A stretch of 64,000 bases of DNA from Panagrolaimus kolymaensis (Eukaryota; Nematoda; Chromadorea; Rhabditida; Panagrolaimidae): assembly GCA_028622995.1 (NCBI GenBank), contig JAJQJQ010000004.1, forward strand, positions 8,680,001 to 8,744,000. The letters are read 5' to 3'. The notes under the pieces were generated by a model. It was not told where the DNA came from. It did no database searches and was given only the letters and a program-made list of their open reading frames with translations. Each line of letters begins with the position of its first letter. The stretch's first letter is position 1. The position numbers and the translations under genes were made by a program. Of the stretch, positions 49,601 through 60,925 are shown in pieces.

Positions 49601-52600
49601 GCGAGAGAGCTAAGCTCAATGAATTGAATGATGCCAGTCAACAAAAAAAGCAGCGAGCGGTAGTTAGTCAGTTTTTATTTTCATTCTTTTTTTGGCCCAT
49701 TTTTTCTGTATTTACTTGGAATTTATTTTTGCCAAGAATGTTGCTTCAACAGTTTTTTTTTATAATTATCATTTTTTTAAAAAGTTTATTTTAAATAAAA
49801 AAGGTGCATTTCCAAGATCCAGTTTTACCACAAAAATAAATGGAATAATAATTTTTTTTGCCATTTGTCGTTCAATTACCTGTATACTCAGTTAAATTTA
49901 TAATTTTATTAAATATTTTTTGAGATGCTTTTTACTAGCTGGAATTCAATTTTGTCAGTTTTTATTATATGTATTAAACTTCGGAAAATTATTAAAAATA
50001 TCTTTTTTTTACTTCCTCCTAACCAAATTTATACAGTTTTAAAAATTAACAATGAAAAAAAGATATTGTTATTCACTTTTTTGTCTAAATTTCAACCCAT
50101 TCATAAAAGGGCAAAAATTCAAACACAGTTTTAAAGAATAATTATTTGATTTTTGTTAATTTTGGGGTTTATGTAACATTGCAACAAATACCACCGATTT
50201 CAGTTTTAAATAATTCCTATAATTATTTTTTATTTTAACAAAAAAACTTTGGTATATTTTCTAAAATAAAGAAAATACAAATAAGAAAACCCCAGCAAAA
50301 AACATCTAAAACAGTTTACATAAATACTTTTCTATTTTCTTGATTTTGATTATTTAATATATTTTTTGTTTTGACAGTTTTTATGAAATACCACCTATTA
50401 ATCTGTTACGATTTTTAGTTAATTAATTTGAGTGATACCAAAATAATGAAACCACTGTATTCGTTTGCGTCTAAGATCGATCGATCTACAGTTTAGAAAT
50501 TTATAAATTTTATTTCTTTTTTTCATCGCATTATAATCATTCTCCCCAGTTTTTTTTTCTTAGTTTTTAATTACATACATTTAATTTTTTGTATTACCAG
50601 TTAAAAAATAAACTTCAAATATGTAGTATTTATTTTCATTGCAGTTTTATATTTCCCCTTTTATTTTTTAGCACTTCGACCATTCCGAGATAAATCCATT
50701 GAAGACGATACCCTTGATAAACCCGCGAGTGAGCGAACCAAATTTGGGAAAGGTTATGGAATAACTTTGAGCGATGATGAAACAGCAAAAGAAAGATTTA
50801 GAATGAGGCGAAGAATTATTCAAAGGAAAAATAAAGTCCGTTTTTTTTGTAGTAGACAGTTTTAAAATTTAAATAATAATAAAAAAATTAATTTTTAGGT
50901 TTGTGATTGGTGCGTGTATATAGCATTAACGGGTTTATTTATTGCAATAATAGATGTTGAAATGCATGTGGCTTTTAAAAATTCTGCTACAGTAAGTTTA
51001 TAAAAAAAAGAACGTCAAAACAGTTTTTTTTTAATTTTATTGATGGGTTTTGACTCTTAATTTTTTTCAACTTTTTTGAAGAAAGAATACGCAAGACAGT
51101 TATTTTCAAATAAATTATTTAAAAAAATACAAAGAAAAGTTTCATAGACAAAAAATCTTTGTGGTTTTTAAAAATCCCTTTTTTCATCCAACAGTATCAG
51201 TTTTCTAAGCCTTTATAAATTCATCCAAAAAGTACATAAATCACAGTTTTTTGAAATAAAATTAAAAGTTTTTTCGTCCATCAAAATTCAACGTCATTAT
51301 TCAGTTTTAATTTTAGGTTGTTACAACAATTCAGTTTTATGGTAAAAGTTTTTTTTAATTTAGTTTAATTCAAATCTTTCTTTACAATTTTTACCATTAC
51401 TTGCCAATATTAAAAAACTTACAGCTTTTTTCTAAAAATATTTTTATTTTGATTTTTGTAGTTAAAAAACTATTCGCCTTAAACAAATGACAGTTTAATT
51501 TTTACCATAAAATATATTTGCTTTAATATTAAAAAAAATAGAAACCAGTTTTTCGATAATAAAAAATTCATTTCTAAATGAAACCATAAATTTGCTCTTA
51601 TGAGCGCCATATATATCCTATCCAACCACGCTCCAGTTTTTTATTATAATTAAAAAATATTTAATGGAAGCACAAAGCTCCTGCAGTTTTTAAATCCTCA
51701 TCTGCAACCGTATACCAAGTAACAGTTTAAAATAATTTTTTCAAACCAAAATTTTAATATTCCAAAACTATGCCCATTTTCCTAAATAAATTTCAGTTTA
51801 AAATATATTTTCCTCTTCAAAAAAGATTTACAGGTTTTTTTTTTGATTTTGACCAAAATTATGGACGATAATATAAAATCTTTAAAATTATCATTTTATG
51901 CCTAAATAAAATTTTTTGGTTGCTCGCTTATATTTTTCTTTATTTTTTTAAACGGCACCTACCACAGATACTGTCAGTTTGTTTTTTATAAAATTAAGCA
52001 TGAGTGTAGTTTAAAATATTCCATCCACAACTCAAATCCTCGCGACAGTTAAAATTATTTTTATTTTGCCCATAAAAACATCGACATCAAAACTCTATTG
52101 ATGATAGACAGTTTTATAATACTTTTTTTCATCATTCCAAAAGTAAAACTCATCAAAATTCAGTTTTTTATTTTTAACGCCCTCACCTTACTCTACGCCA
52201 GTTTTTTTTTAAATAAGTATCGAAAGAAGGTCGTAAGATTATAAAAAATTTAATTTATAGTTACATAAATGTTTTTTTTACTAAATATCGGCTTAATAAT
52301 TCAGTTTAATTTCCATGCCCAAAAAAATCTGCATAAACCCAATCATTTGAAACCAAATTCCAGTTTTATAATATTGGTTTTTTCTGAATAAAATCCTTTG
52401 ATCCCTATTTTTTAATTCCCTTTTTCATTTTTATAAACACCAACAGCCAGCTTATATGAAATTCAGTTTTTTTATTTAATAAATTTTGAAAGTCTAAATT
52501 TTTTTTAGAACCACCGGCTCTGATGCAGTTTAAATAAAATTTTTCCCTAGAAAATACACAAATTCAAAGTTAATTTTTAAATAATTTTTTTTTTCAGGCT

Positions 52601-53960
52601 CAAACAATTTCCACATTAATACGAAGTATAAATATAATATTAACAATAATTTTGGATGCTTTAATAGTGACATATCATTATTGTGAATTACATTTAATGA
52701 CCGCCGATACTGGGCATAATGCCTTTCACTTGGGTTTTGAACAAGTTCGAAGGATTAAACTTTTAACCGAACTTTTTATTTGTACCATTTGTCCTTTGCC
52801 TTGCACGGGAACGGTGGAATGGCCAGTGTTGAGTTCACCCGCAATTCATAACAAAAAAGCTCAAATTCCCGTGCATGTGATACTCACGCTTCCAATGTTT
52901 ATGAGAATGTATTTGGTTGCGAGATATATCGTACTTCATTCTTTTACAATTCAGGTAAGTAAAAAAAGTTGTTTGCTTTTTTTTGAGAGTTTTTCAATTT
53001 CGTAATAACCACAGTTATATTTATTTCCTATAATAAACTTTGTTAACAGTTTTAATTTTTATCATCCTAAAATTTTTATTCAGTTTGAATTAATTTTGAT
53101 AGCTCCAAAAACAATTTTTTTTAAAAATAAAAATCAAATTCGAAATTAAAAATATTAATGAAAAAGCATAAAAAATTTTGGGAAAAATGGTTGCACTGAA
53201 CTCAGTTAAATAAGCAGCAGCAAATAGCCTCCGGATAAATTCTTATCATTTGTTAAAACTATATTCGAAAAAATCTAATATTTTCCTTTTTTAAATGCGA
53301 AGATTCCAGTTTAAAATGAAAAAATAATATTACGGTCATCTTTAAGTGGTGCCAGTTTATAAAACCCGAACTTTATTTATAATTTTGAGCAAAGCACTCA
53401 CAAACGCTTCTTCTGTGAAGATTTATTTAAATATTTATATCGAGCCAAAAAAGTGGAAAGTTCCAACCAGTTTATAAAAAATTATTTTTTTATTTTTCGA
53501 ATAACAATAACAACATTTTTGCTGGTACAGTTTCATTTAAATTTTTATAACCTTTCAAAATGCTGCAGTTTTTAACTTGTTGATAAACATCCAATGATAG
53601 TGTCAGGCAGCGAGGTTAAAACTTTAGTAAAAGAGTTTAATGTAAATTTTTTTATAATAATTCAGAAAATATGGCTCGACATCAGTTTCAAATTTAAAAA
53701 AAATTGTTTTAAAGAACAATCGTAATTTTAAATAAATTCACAGTTTTCAAAGACAGTTTAGTAACTCTAATTTTTATTTTTATTTCCTACTTAGAGTTGA
53801 ATATACAGTTTCGAAAAAAAAGCTTTTAGCAAACTCATTTTAAAAACTCACTCCGCAGCTTTGTCTATTTTACGAATACGGAAGCCATTAAAATGCAAAT
53901 AGAGACATAGTTGAATTTGGGACAGTTTATTTCACCACATCAAAAGATAAGTCAGTTTAT
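46684..53960 (+). repeat. CAGTT(T/A) motif array in SK channel introns, first part
   Basis: Motif copies recur about every 50-110 bp on the + strand through the introns, except in the exon 1b island (48905-49665) and in the exons. The 357 bp exon 52598-52954 has none. Confidence 0.7.
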
Positions 53961-56900
53961 AAAAAAAAGAAAAAACTATGTCAAATAATGATAATTAAGT
54001 TTGATAAAAATGCTGATTTAAAATGGCATTATCGATAACTAAGGTACAAACATTTTTTAATGAAACAAGTTTAAAATTTAAAAAAAAAAGTTTTGTTATT
54101 GAAAAAAAAACGTTCGTAAAAGAATAGTTTAATAATTTTTTTTGAATCGATGTTAATAAACTCCAATTTTGGGCGACACGACACTATGTCGACTAGACAC
54201 AATGTCGACCAAGCCATAATGTCGACTGGACACAATGTCGACTAACCATAATGTCGACTGGACGCAATGTCGACCAGCCATATTGTCGACCGGACACAAT
54301 GTCGACCATGGTAAAATCCATACGTTTTTCATAAAAAAGATGATAATCATCTAATCATCTTTGTTGTCTGTTATGGTTGCCGCCATAATCTCAACTACCC
54401 AAAATCTCAACTAAATGAAAAAAGCACAATTAAAGAAAGAAAACCAATTACTCGTCATTTTTTTTTGGAATTGTTTATAATTTAAAAGCTTTTATTAGTA
54501 ATCAAAGAATTCACGAGTATCTGTTTTTAATTCTGATATATGAATTCAGAAGTGCTTTTGAGAATTCAGAAATATAAAAATATAAATAACAATTAAACAT
54601 ACAGAACTAATTCAGATATTTTTATTAATTCGGAATTATAAGTGCAGAAGTTTATAAACATTGATATGGAATACCTACTAAAGAATTTGGCAGCCTACAA
54701 CTTAATTCATAATTAATAAATATTACAGAATGAATTCTGTATATTTAGTTGTTAATTATATGTGTGAATTCTCAAAAGCACTTCTGAATTCATATATCGG
54801 AATTAAAAACAGATACTTCTGAATTCTTTTATTACTAATTAAAACTTCTGAGTTATGATAAATCATAGAACTACCAATTAATAATTATGGATTAAACCAT
54901 TTAAATTATAAACAATTCCCAAAAGAAAATGACGAGTAATTGGTTTTCTTTATTTAATTACGCTTTTTTCATTGAGTTGAGATTATGTCCAGTTGAGATT
55001 TTAGGGAGTTGAGATTATGTCGTGTCGCCCTTTTTGGCATGGGGAAATTTTCGATAGTCGACATTATGGTTGGTCGACATAGTGTCCAGTCGACATTATG
55101 GTTAGTCGACATTGTGTCCGGTCGACATTGTGTCTGGTCGACATTATGGCTTGGTCGACATAGTGTCTAGTCGACATAGTGGCGCCGCGCCCCAATTTTG
55201 ATTTAAAAAATGCTTTATTTTGTATGTTTTTTTCCAGTAAAAAATGGATAGCAACAGTTAAAAAAAATTTTCATCAACAAAAAATAAGATAATATTTCCT
55301 TTCATTCAGTTGCTTGGTTATTTATAAATACAAAGGCCATTAAAAAGTATATTTATTAAAAAGTGAAAACAAATATTAATTTTTTAGTACTCAGTTTAAT
55401 AATATTCCAATTTATAAAAAAAATAATTTTACAGTTTAAGAAAAAAATAAATGAAATTCACCAAACTTTAAAGGCTTTTTTTTCAAATTCAGTTAAATTT
55501 CCCCTTCAAAGCAAGGTTAACAGTTTTAATTAATGAATAAAATATAAATACTAAAATTTTAGGATGTTGCAACGAGAACTGTAGCAAGTCTCAATCAAAT
55601 TTCGGTAGATTTTGCATATGTATTTAAAACATTAATTTGTGAAAAACCCATGACAGTTGTGATGATTTCGGGTTTAACTTTTTGGGGTGCTATGAGTTGG
55701 ATGTTAACTCAATGTGAACGGTACCATTTTCAATTTCTCAACGCAGTTTTTTAAAGTTAAAAATTATTTTAGATATGCAACGGGAAATGTTTTTTCCAAT
55801 GCCCATTATTTATTTGATTATGCATGGTTTGAAGCTGTGGTGAGCTTGATTGAGAAATTTTAATTAACTTCCGCTAAAGGATACCAGTTTTTTTAGACCT
55901 TTTTTGCTATTGGCTATGGCGATATTCAAGTTGAAACATATTGTGGTAGATCGTTAGCTATTTTTACTGGAATCGTTGTAAGTTTATTTTTTATAAAAAA
56001 TTTAATAACAAAATGCAGTTTAATTCTCCGTGAATGAATGGCGAACTCAGTTTTTTTTAAATAAAAAATATATAATAATTTTAAACTTTAAGCAAAGGCA
56101 GGTGCAACTGCAGTTTAACTTTTTTTTCATTTTAAGCTTTTGGGGCGATGAATTAAAAAAATTCAGGCGCAAAGAATCTTGATCAGTTTTTTTAGATTCA
56201 ATTTTACCCAATGATTTTAATTTACACCTTAGAATTTTTGAAAGAAAATAATTTATCCCATTTTTCAAATTAAAAAATTATCTTAACTTTTTGATTTCGA
56301 TACAAAAACGCTCATCCACAGTTTTTTTAGGTTTTAAATAAAACAAAAGCGAGGAAAAAGGGAACATTTTTAGTTTGATTAACTTTTCTTCATGCTCAAA
56401 AAATTTGACCAAGCCTTCACAGTTTTAATATTTTTTAATTTCACAAAAAAAATTTTAGGGGAATATTACATCCTCATTAATCACAGTTTTACTTGGACAA
56501 AGGATGCTTCTTTCATTATCCGAAAGGAGGGTGAATCAAGTCATCGCCGAATCCCAATTAACCATGTTGAACCGAAATGCGGCAGCAAAAGTTTTACAAT
56601 GGACTTGGCGAACAAGTTGTTGGAGAAAAAAATTGATTGAAGAAATTGAAGAAAAACATTCAAGAAAAACTACTATGCTTTGTTTGAGGGTGGCTCAAAG
56701 AAGTTTATTGCAATCAGTTTTACAGTAAGTTAGTTAGTGGAAATATTTTAAAATCTTTATTACCGTTTCTAAAATTCCGTCAATATAAACGGAGTTCAGT
56801 TTTTATTAAAAAATATAATCCTCGAAAATCAAAATTTTTACTCAAAAAAGAAACATTTTTTTCGCATTGGTAAAATTCAAATCAGTTTTAATTTTTATGT

Positions 56901-57772
56901 ACAAAGTTGCACGGGCGAAACAAGTTTCAGTTTAGAAATTATTTAAAAAAAATGAAGCTTTCATTCAATTAAGAAACTCAACAGTTTTTGTTCAAAAATT
57001 AATTAAAAAGTATTGAAAAATTCAGACAATAAAAATTTCAGTTATTCGTTTTCCGATAAAAATATTTAAATTTTAACGGACTTTCATGAGAACTACAATC
57101 GACAGTGTTAAAAAGAAAATTAAAATTCCCAAAAAAATTTGTTTAAAATGTTACAGTAATTTATTTTATTAGCCAACAACAAAAAAATCCCCTCCAGTAA
57201 AAACCATTTGTCAAATCAAGTCCCAGATTATTTTTCATGGATTTAGTCAAAAAAAATGAAAAAAATTACATTCAATTTTTTATAGCCTTTAAAGAAATTT
57301 AATTTGGTAAAAGAATTTTATCTTGCGAGCAAACGAAAGAAGAATTTGCCATCAAGAAAAGATAAATAAGAAAAGATTTTTTTAAAGAATCACCAAAAAT
57401 TGCTGCAGTTTATCTAAATTAAAAAATAATTTACACTAACTAAATAAAAAAAACAAACTTTGTATTTTTACAAATTACGGAAAAATTCAGTTTTTTATAA
57501 ATAAAAATTTTTTGATTTTTTTCAGTTTTCGCCGCTGCCGTTGGAAGCTTCGACTTCGAATGGAAGAAGAAGATGATGTAATTGCCGTTCGACGAGCTTT
57601 CAATGAAACAGAAGATCGTTTAAAAATTATTCGGACACGACAAAATCTTCTTGGTTCGAGAATGGCCATTTTGGTTTCCCAAGTCGATGCTTTGAGTGTC
57701 ATAGTTCATGGAAGAATTTCGAATGATCATCAAGTTAGAAAAAGTTCATCTTCATCACAAATTTATTTATAA
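47058..57772 (+). CDS. Small-conductance calcium-activated potassium channel (SK/KCNN type), upstream first exon
   Basis: Exon 1a (47058-47130, 24 codons plus one base) joins in frame to the shared exons 50672-50835, 50899-50991, 52598-52954, 55563-55720, 55773-55839, 55897-55977, 56459-56724 and 57526-57772, giving 501 residues. Shared features, numbered for the longer isoform: S1 after MRRRIIQRKNK (116-126); an S4 with few arginines (MFMRMYLVARYIVLHS); the pore with the K+ selectivity filter GYGD (357-360); then NAAAKVLQWTWR (418-429), which matches the calmodulin-binding domain of SK channels; and a C-terminal coiled coil. The known family opens on Ca2+-calmodulin binding and sets after-hyperpolarisation in neurons and muscle. 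The donor of exon 50672-50835 is GTCCGT, weaker than the GTAAGT used elsewhere. A 57 nt intron ends in CAGTTTTTTTAG. Choice of exon 1a as a start is by frame, ATG and phase only. Confidence 0.9.
49268..49481 (+). CDS. Alternative first exon 1b of the SK channel gene
   Basis: Opens with ATG at 49268 and encodes 71 codons plus one base (MLLETQAAELEENLKETGK, then a Ser/Thr/Asn-rich stretch). It ends at a GTTAGT donor in the same phase as exon 1a, so it splices in frame to 50672 and gives a 548-residue channel with a longer cytoplasmic N-terminus. The DNA from about 48905 to 49665 lacks the CAGTT(T/A) motif, as at other presumed gene starts, which supports a second promoter here. No acceptor is evident just upstream, so it reads as a first exon and not an internal one. 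Confidence 0.7.
54171..55191. mobile_element. 1 kb foldback (long inverted repeat) transposable element with GTCGAC tandem repeats
   Basis: The two arms, about 54171-54640 and 54730-55191, are imperfect inverted copies of each other for most of their length. The outer 130-170 bp of each arm is a run of short units of the form GACACAATGTCGAC and CCATAATGTCGAC. Further in, matching blocks include GACGAGTAATTGG / CCAATTACTCGTC and AGAAGTGCTTTTGAGAATTC with its complement. A flanking duplication CCAATTTT is seen at 54163-54170 and 55192-55199. There is no coding capacity and no CAGTT(T/A) copy. The left arm carries an extra segment (about 54301-54380) absent from the right. Superfamily is uncertain; an 8 bp duplication would suit hAT, though it could also be read as 6 bp AATTTT. 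Confidence 0.85.
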
Positions 57773-58955
57773 AAAAATAAAATCAAAAATTATCTGACAG
57801 TTTTTTTTAATAAAGAATTGATTTTTATGAAATATGTAAATCAGTTTTTTTTTTTTGCAAATTTATAATATTTAAAAAGGATAGTAAGAAGTTTTTTAAA
57901 ACAACAAACAAAGCTCCACAGTTTAAAAAATTGATTCATATAAATTATGCATTTTTTTTCCAATTTTAACTTCCTTTTTCGGAATCATTTTGATTGGAAA
58001 TTATTGATTATATTTTTAAAATATTTTTTTAACAGTCCCTCAGAAATACAGATGATGCAGTTTTATGTTGTTAACTCAATACAGTGAATTTTTTTATATA
58101 ATTATTAAAAGCTATTTCCGGAAATGTAAAAGTTCTCAGTTTAAAATAGTAAAAAAAAATACTTTTACTTATATTTATTTTAAAATCAAACATGTAAGAA
58201 AACAGTTAAAAATAAATAAATTAAGGTAATTTTTTGCATAGATTTTTTTAAATATTTTCCATTCAAACCACCCACCCACTTGCAGTTTATAATTTTTTTA
58301 ACATCAAAATATTAATTAATCCGTTTTGCAAAATGTTTGATATAAAAATCTCAAACACTAATAAAGGAATCCAGTTAAAAAATTAATAATTTATTTCTAA
58401 TATTTTTAATTATTCAAAAAAAAAAGTTTTTTTAGAAATCTAATACTTTTGAAATATTTTTATTTGGCCAATTTCGAACCAAATATTTTCTTCCTTCATT
58501 GAATGCAAGCAAATATATTCCAATTATAGGGCCAAAAATCCATATATGTATTGGAGGAGCTTGAATTTCCAAAATATATTGGATTGGTGGAGCATAAATT
58601 AATAAACAAAGTAAAATCAGTTGAATTGCCACAATTACCATTGTTGTGAGAAATGAAAGTTTATGTTGGAATAAACTTATTCGACGAGTTTTACATAAAA
58701 ATAAATGAAAGATCTAAAATAACAAAATTAAAGTTGTTAAGAATTATAAAATTATGAGGATTTGTGTTAAAAAATATATAAAAAAACTTAATGTTTTATT
58801 TTTTTTGGATGGTTTAAAACAGAATTTAATGAACCAGTGCAAAATATAAGACAGTTTTTAAAAATATAAAATTTAGTTGAATAAAATCGGATTATCCAAT
58901 ATGAATGAATATGCATCAGTTTAATATTAAAAAAAAATTGTTTTAACAGCTTTAC
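55255..58955 (+). repeat. CAGTT(T/A) motif array, last part (SK introns to the ATPase exon)
   Basis: Motif copies resume at 55255 after the foldback element and continue through the remaining SK introns, the SK 3' region (57840, 57920, 58060, 58137, 58203, 58283, 58373) and past the minus-strand ATPase exon to the last copy near 58954. No motif is seen between there and the window end. The interval 57773-58431 contains no recognisable gene. Confidence 0.65.
58432..58713 (-). CDS. Na+/K+-ATPase-like P-type ATPase alpha subunit, last exon only
   Basis: A minus-strand exon runs from an acceptor (ATTTTAG, complement just above 58713) to a TAA at 58434-58432: 93 residues in phase 0. It starts IFHLFLCKTRRISLFQ. 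This corresponds to the conserved CKTRRNSVFQ-type loop between M8 and M9 of type IIC ATPases, followed by M9, M10 (IWIFGPIIGIYLLAFNEGRK) and a short cytosolic tail. The family exchanges Na+ for K+ (or H+/K+) across the plasma membrane. The tail ends VLDF where most animal Na+/K+-ATPases end in a KETYY motif that shapes Na+ affinity, so this is a divergent paralog. The preceding exons would lie at higher coordinates but are not found before the window ends; the satellite block occupies that side. Confidence 0.8.
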   Translation of the reverse strand: MFHLFLCKTRRISLFQHKLSFLTTMVIVAIQLILLCLLIYAPPIQYILEIQAPPIHIWIFGPIIGIYLLAFNEGRKYLVRNWPNKNISKVLDF

Positions 58956-59098
58956 AGTTAAATTTTCTTAGAAAATATTCAAAATTAATGAAGCTTTTTA
59001 GAAAAAGATTGCTCAATTTTAAAATTAAGCGAAATTAAAAAAATGGTGAATGAATTTAAGTTTGTCCAAATTTTGACTAAAAATAATTCAAAAGAAAG
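58714..59098. other. Intron or flank of the ATPase exon
   Basis: AT-rich with no recognisable exon. Two motif copies near 58853 and 58918 and one CAGTTA near 58954 are the last of the array. Confidence 0.4.
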
Positions 59099-59185
59099 AA
59101 CTAGGAGTACCGTGTAGGTTACGTGACTCAAAAAAATAGAGAACCGTGTTAAAAAGGAGAACCGTTTTAAAGGCTTCGCCATATT

Positions 59186-59240
59186 TGATAATCGCTTCGC
59201 GATTAGGAGCTGTTGCTAGCCCTTCGGGTTTCGGGGCTCG
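59186..59240 (+). repeat. Paired TTC(G)-loop hairpins in the first satellite unit
   Basis: AATCGC-TTC-GCGATT (about 59190) is a perfect 6 bp stem. It is followed by AGCCC-TTC-GGGTT and a distal GGGGCT that can also pair with AGCCC. The second hairpin is kept in the later units, whereas the first is replaced there by CACCTTGGACGACTAAG. Structured RNA is possible but unproven. Confidence 0.45.
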
Positions 59241-60365
59241 TAAAAAGCCATTGCACATGAATGTGTTTAATTTCTTAATCCACCCAAAATGGGTATTTGA
59301 GAACCGTTAAAAAATCCACCCAAAACTGTTAGAAAATAATACCCCAATCATTTCATAATTAAATTCCTTCATTCTCTAAAAATTTCCAAAAAATATGAAA
59401 ATTTCTCGAAAAATTTGCATATTTGTTATTCAAATAATTAAAAAAAATATTTAAATAATATTCTTCTTCATTCATATAAACAAAACCATTCATCATCCAT
59501 CAAACAACCATCAAAAAACCATCAAAAACTCGAACTTTTCACTGTCATAGCCTCGTTTAAAGTTCCAACCCATTGCGCCAAAGCTACAAAAGAGAAAAAG
59601 CAGTTGAAAAAAAAAATTTCAAAAAAATTTGCATTTTAAATCTAGAGTATAAAATCAGGAAAAATTTTTGGGGAAAATCTGTCTAGCCCATAAAATTCTC
59701 CAGGAAAAATACTATATGAAAAAATTGACGGAGGTCGAAAAAAAAATATATTGCAATTGTCGACCTTCGCAAACTAAGTTTTGCGTTGCATAAAAATGAC
59801 GTAAACTTTTTTTTCGTGGTACCTTTTTTTAAAACGCGGCGGAAAAAATCAGAAGATGGTTTATTAATTATAAAATTGCGAAAATCAAATTCTCCTGGTT
59901 TTTCTGTACTAACTCCTTCAAACAATAAAAAAAAAGAAAAGATAGTGTAATTGATCATTTATTCAAAATATAAAAAAACGTGCAAAAAATGCTTGAAAAA
60001 ATGGCAAAGTCCGGGTTTTACAAACCTTTACGAAAACTTTTTGAATTAGCATATATTAAACTTTAATTATGAGACTAATTTTCCCGTAATCTCCGTATGA
60101 AACTACATAGGAATCTAACATTTAAAAAATCAAACAATCGGTCGGCTTTTTCAAACTGCTAGGATGGTACAAGTTTTTTACACATATATAACTAGGAGAA
60201 CCGTGTAATTTACTTGAGAACCGGCTAAATTGGTGGAGATAAAAAAAATTAGAGAACCGTATTAAAAAGCTTTGCCAAATTTGATAATAACCTTGGACGA
60301 CTAAGAGCTGTTGCTAGCCCTTCGGGTTTGAGGTCCTTAAAGAACCATTGCTCTTGAAAGTTATT

Positions 60366-60925
60366 AATTTTTTAATTCACCCAAAATGGGTATTTGAGAA
60401 CCGTTAAAAAATCCACCCAAAATGGGTATTTGAGAACCGTCAAAAAATCCACCCAAATTGGATTAATGAGAACCGTCAAAAAATACACCCAAATTGGATT
60501 AATGAGAACCGTTAAAAAATCCACCCAAAATGGGTATTAGAGAACCGTCAAAAAATCCACCCAAAATGGGTATTAGAGAACCGTCAAAAAATCCACCCGA
60601 AATAGGTATTGGAGAACCGTCAAAAAATCCACCAAAATTGGATTAATGAGAACCGTTAAAAAATCCACCCAAATTGGTATTAGAACCGTTAAAAAATCCA
60701 CCCAAATTGGTATTAGAGAACCGTTAAAAAATCCACCCAAAATGGGTATTAGAGAACCGTCAAAAAATCCACCCGAAATAGGTATTGGAGAACCGTCAAA
60801 AAATCCACCCAAATTGGATTAATGAGAACCGTCAAAAAATCCACCCGAAATAGGTATTGGAGAACCGTCAAAAAATCCACCCAAATTGGATTAATGAGAA
60901 CCGTCAAAAAAATCCACCCGATATC
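60366..60925 (+). repeat. Nested 32-38 bp minisatellite, about 15 copies
   Basis: Copies have the form TCCACCCAAAATGGGTATT plus a GAGAACCGT(T/C)AAAAAA tail. The core ACCC-AAAAT-GGGT is a short inverted repeat, so each copy could form a 4 bp stem. Three sub-types are distinguishable by the core: AAAATGGGTATT, AAATTGGATTAATG and GAAATAGGTATTGG. The other units of the satellite have two to four copies of the same repeat (near 61752-61870, 62693-62811 and 63634-63752). Confidence 0.9.

Noticed and set aside
560..58960. CAGTT motif considered as a CRISPR-like or classical tandem repeat
   Set aside because: The repeated part is only 6-8 bp, spacing varies widely, and eukaryotic exons surround it; it is not a CRISPR array or a satellite.
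59683..59958. 91-codon minus-strand frame in the first satellite unit
   Set aside because: It is not maintained in the homologous part of other units, and the sequence is low-complexity Phe/Lys rich.
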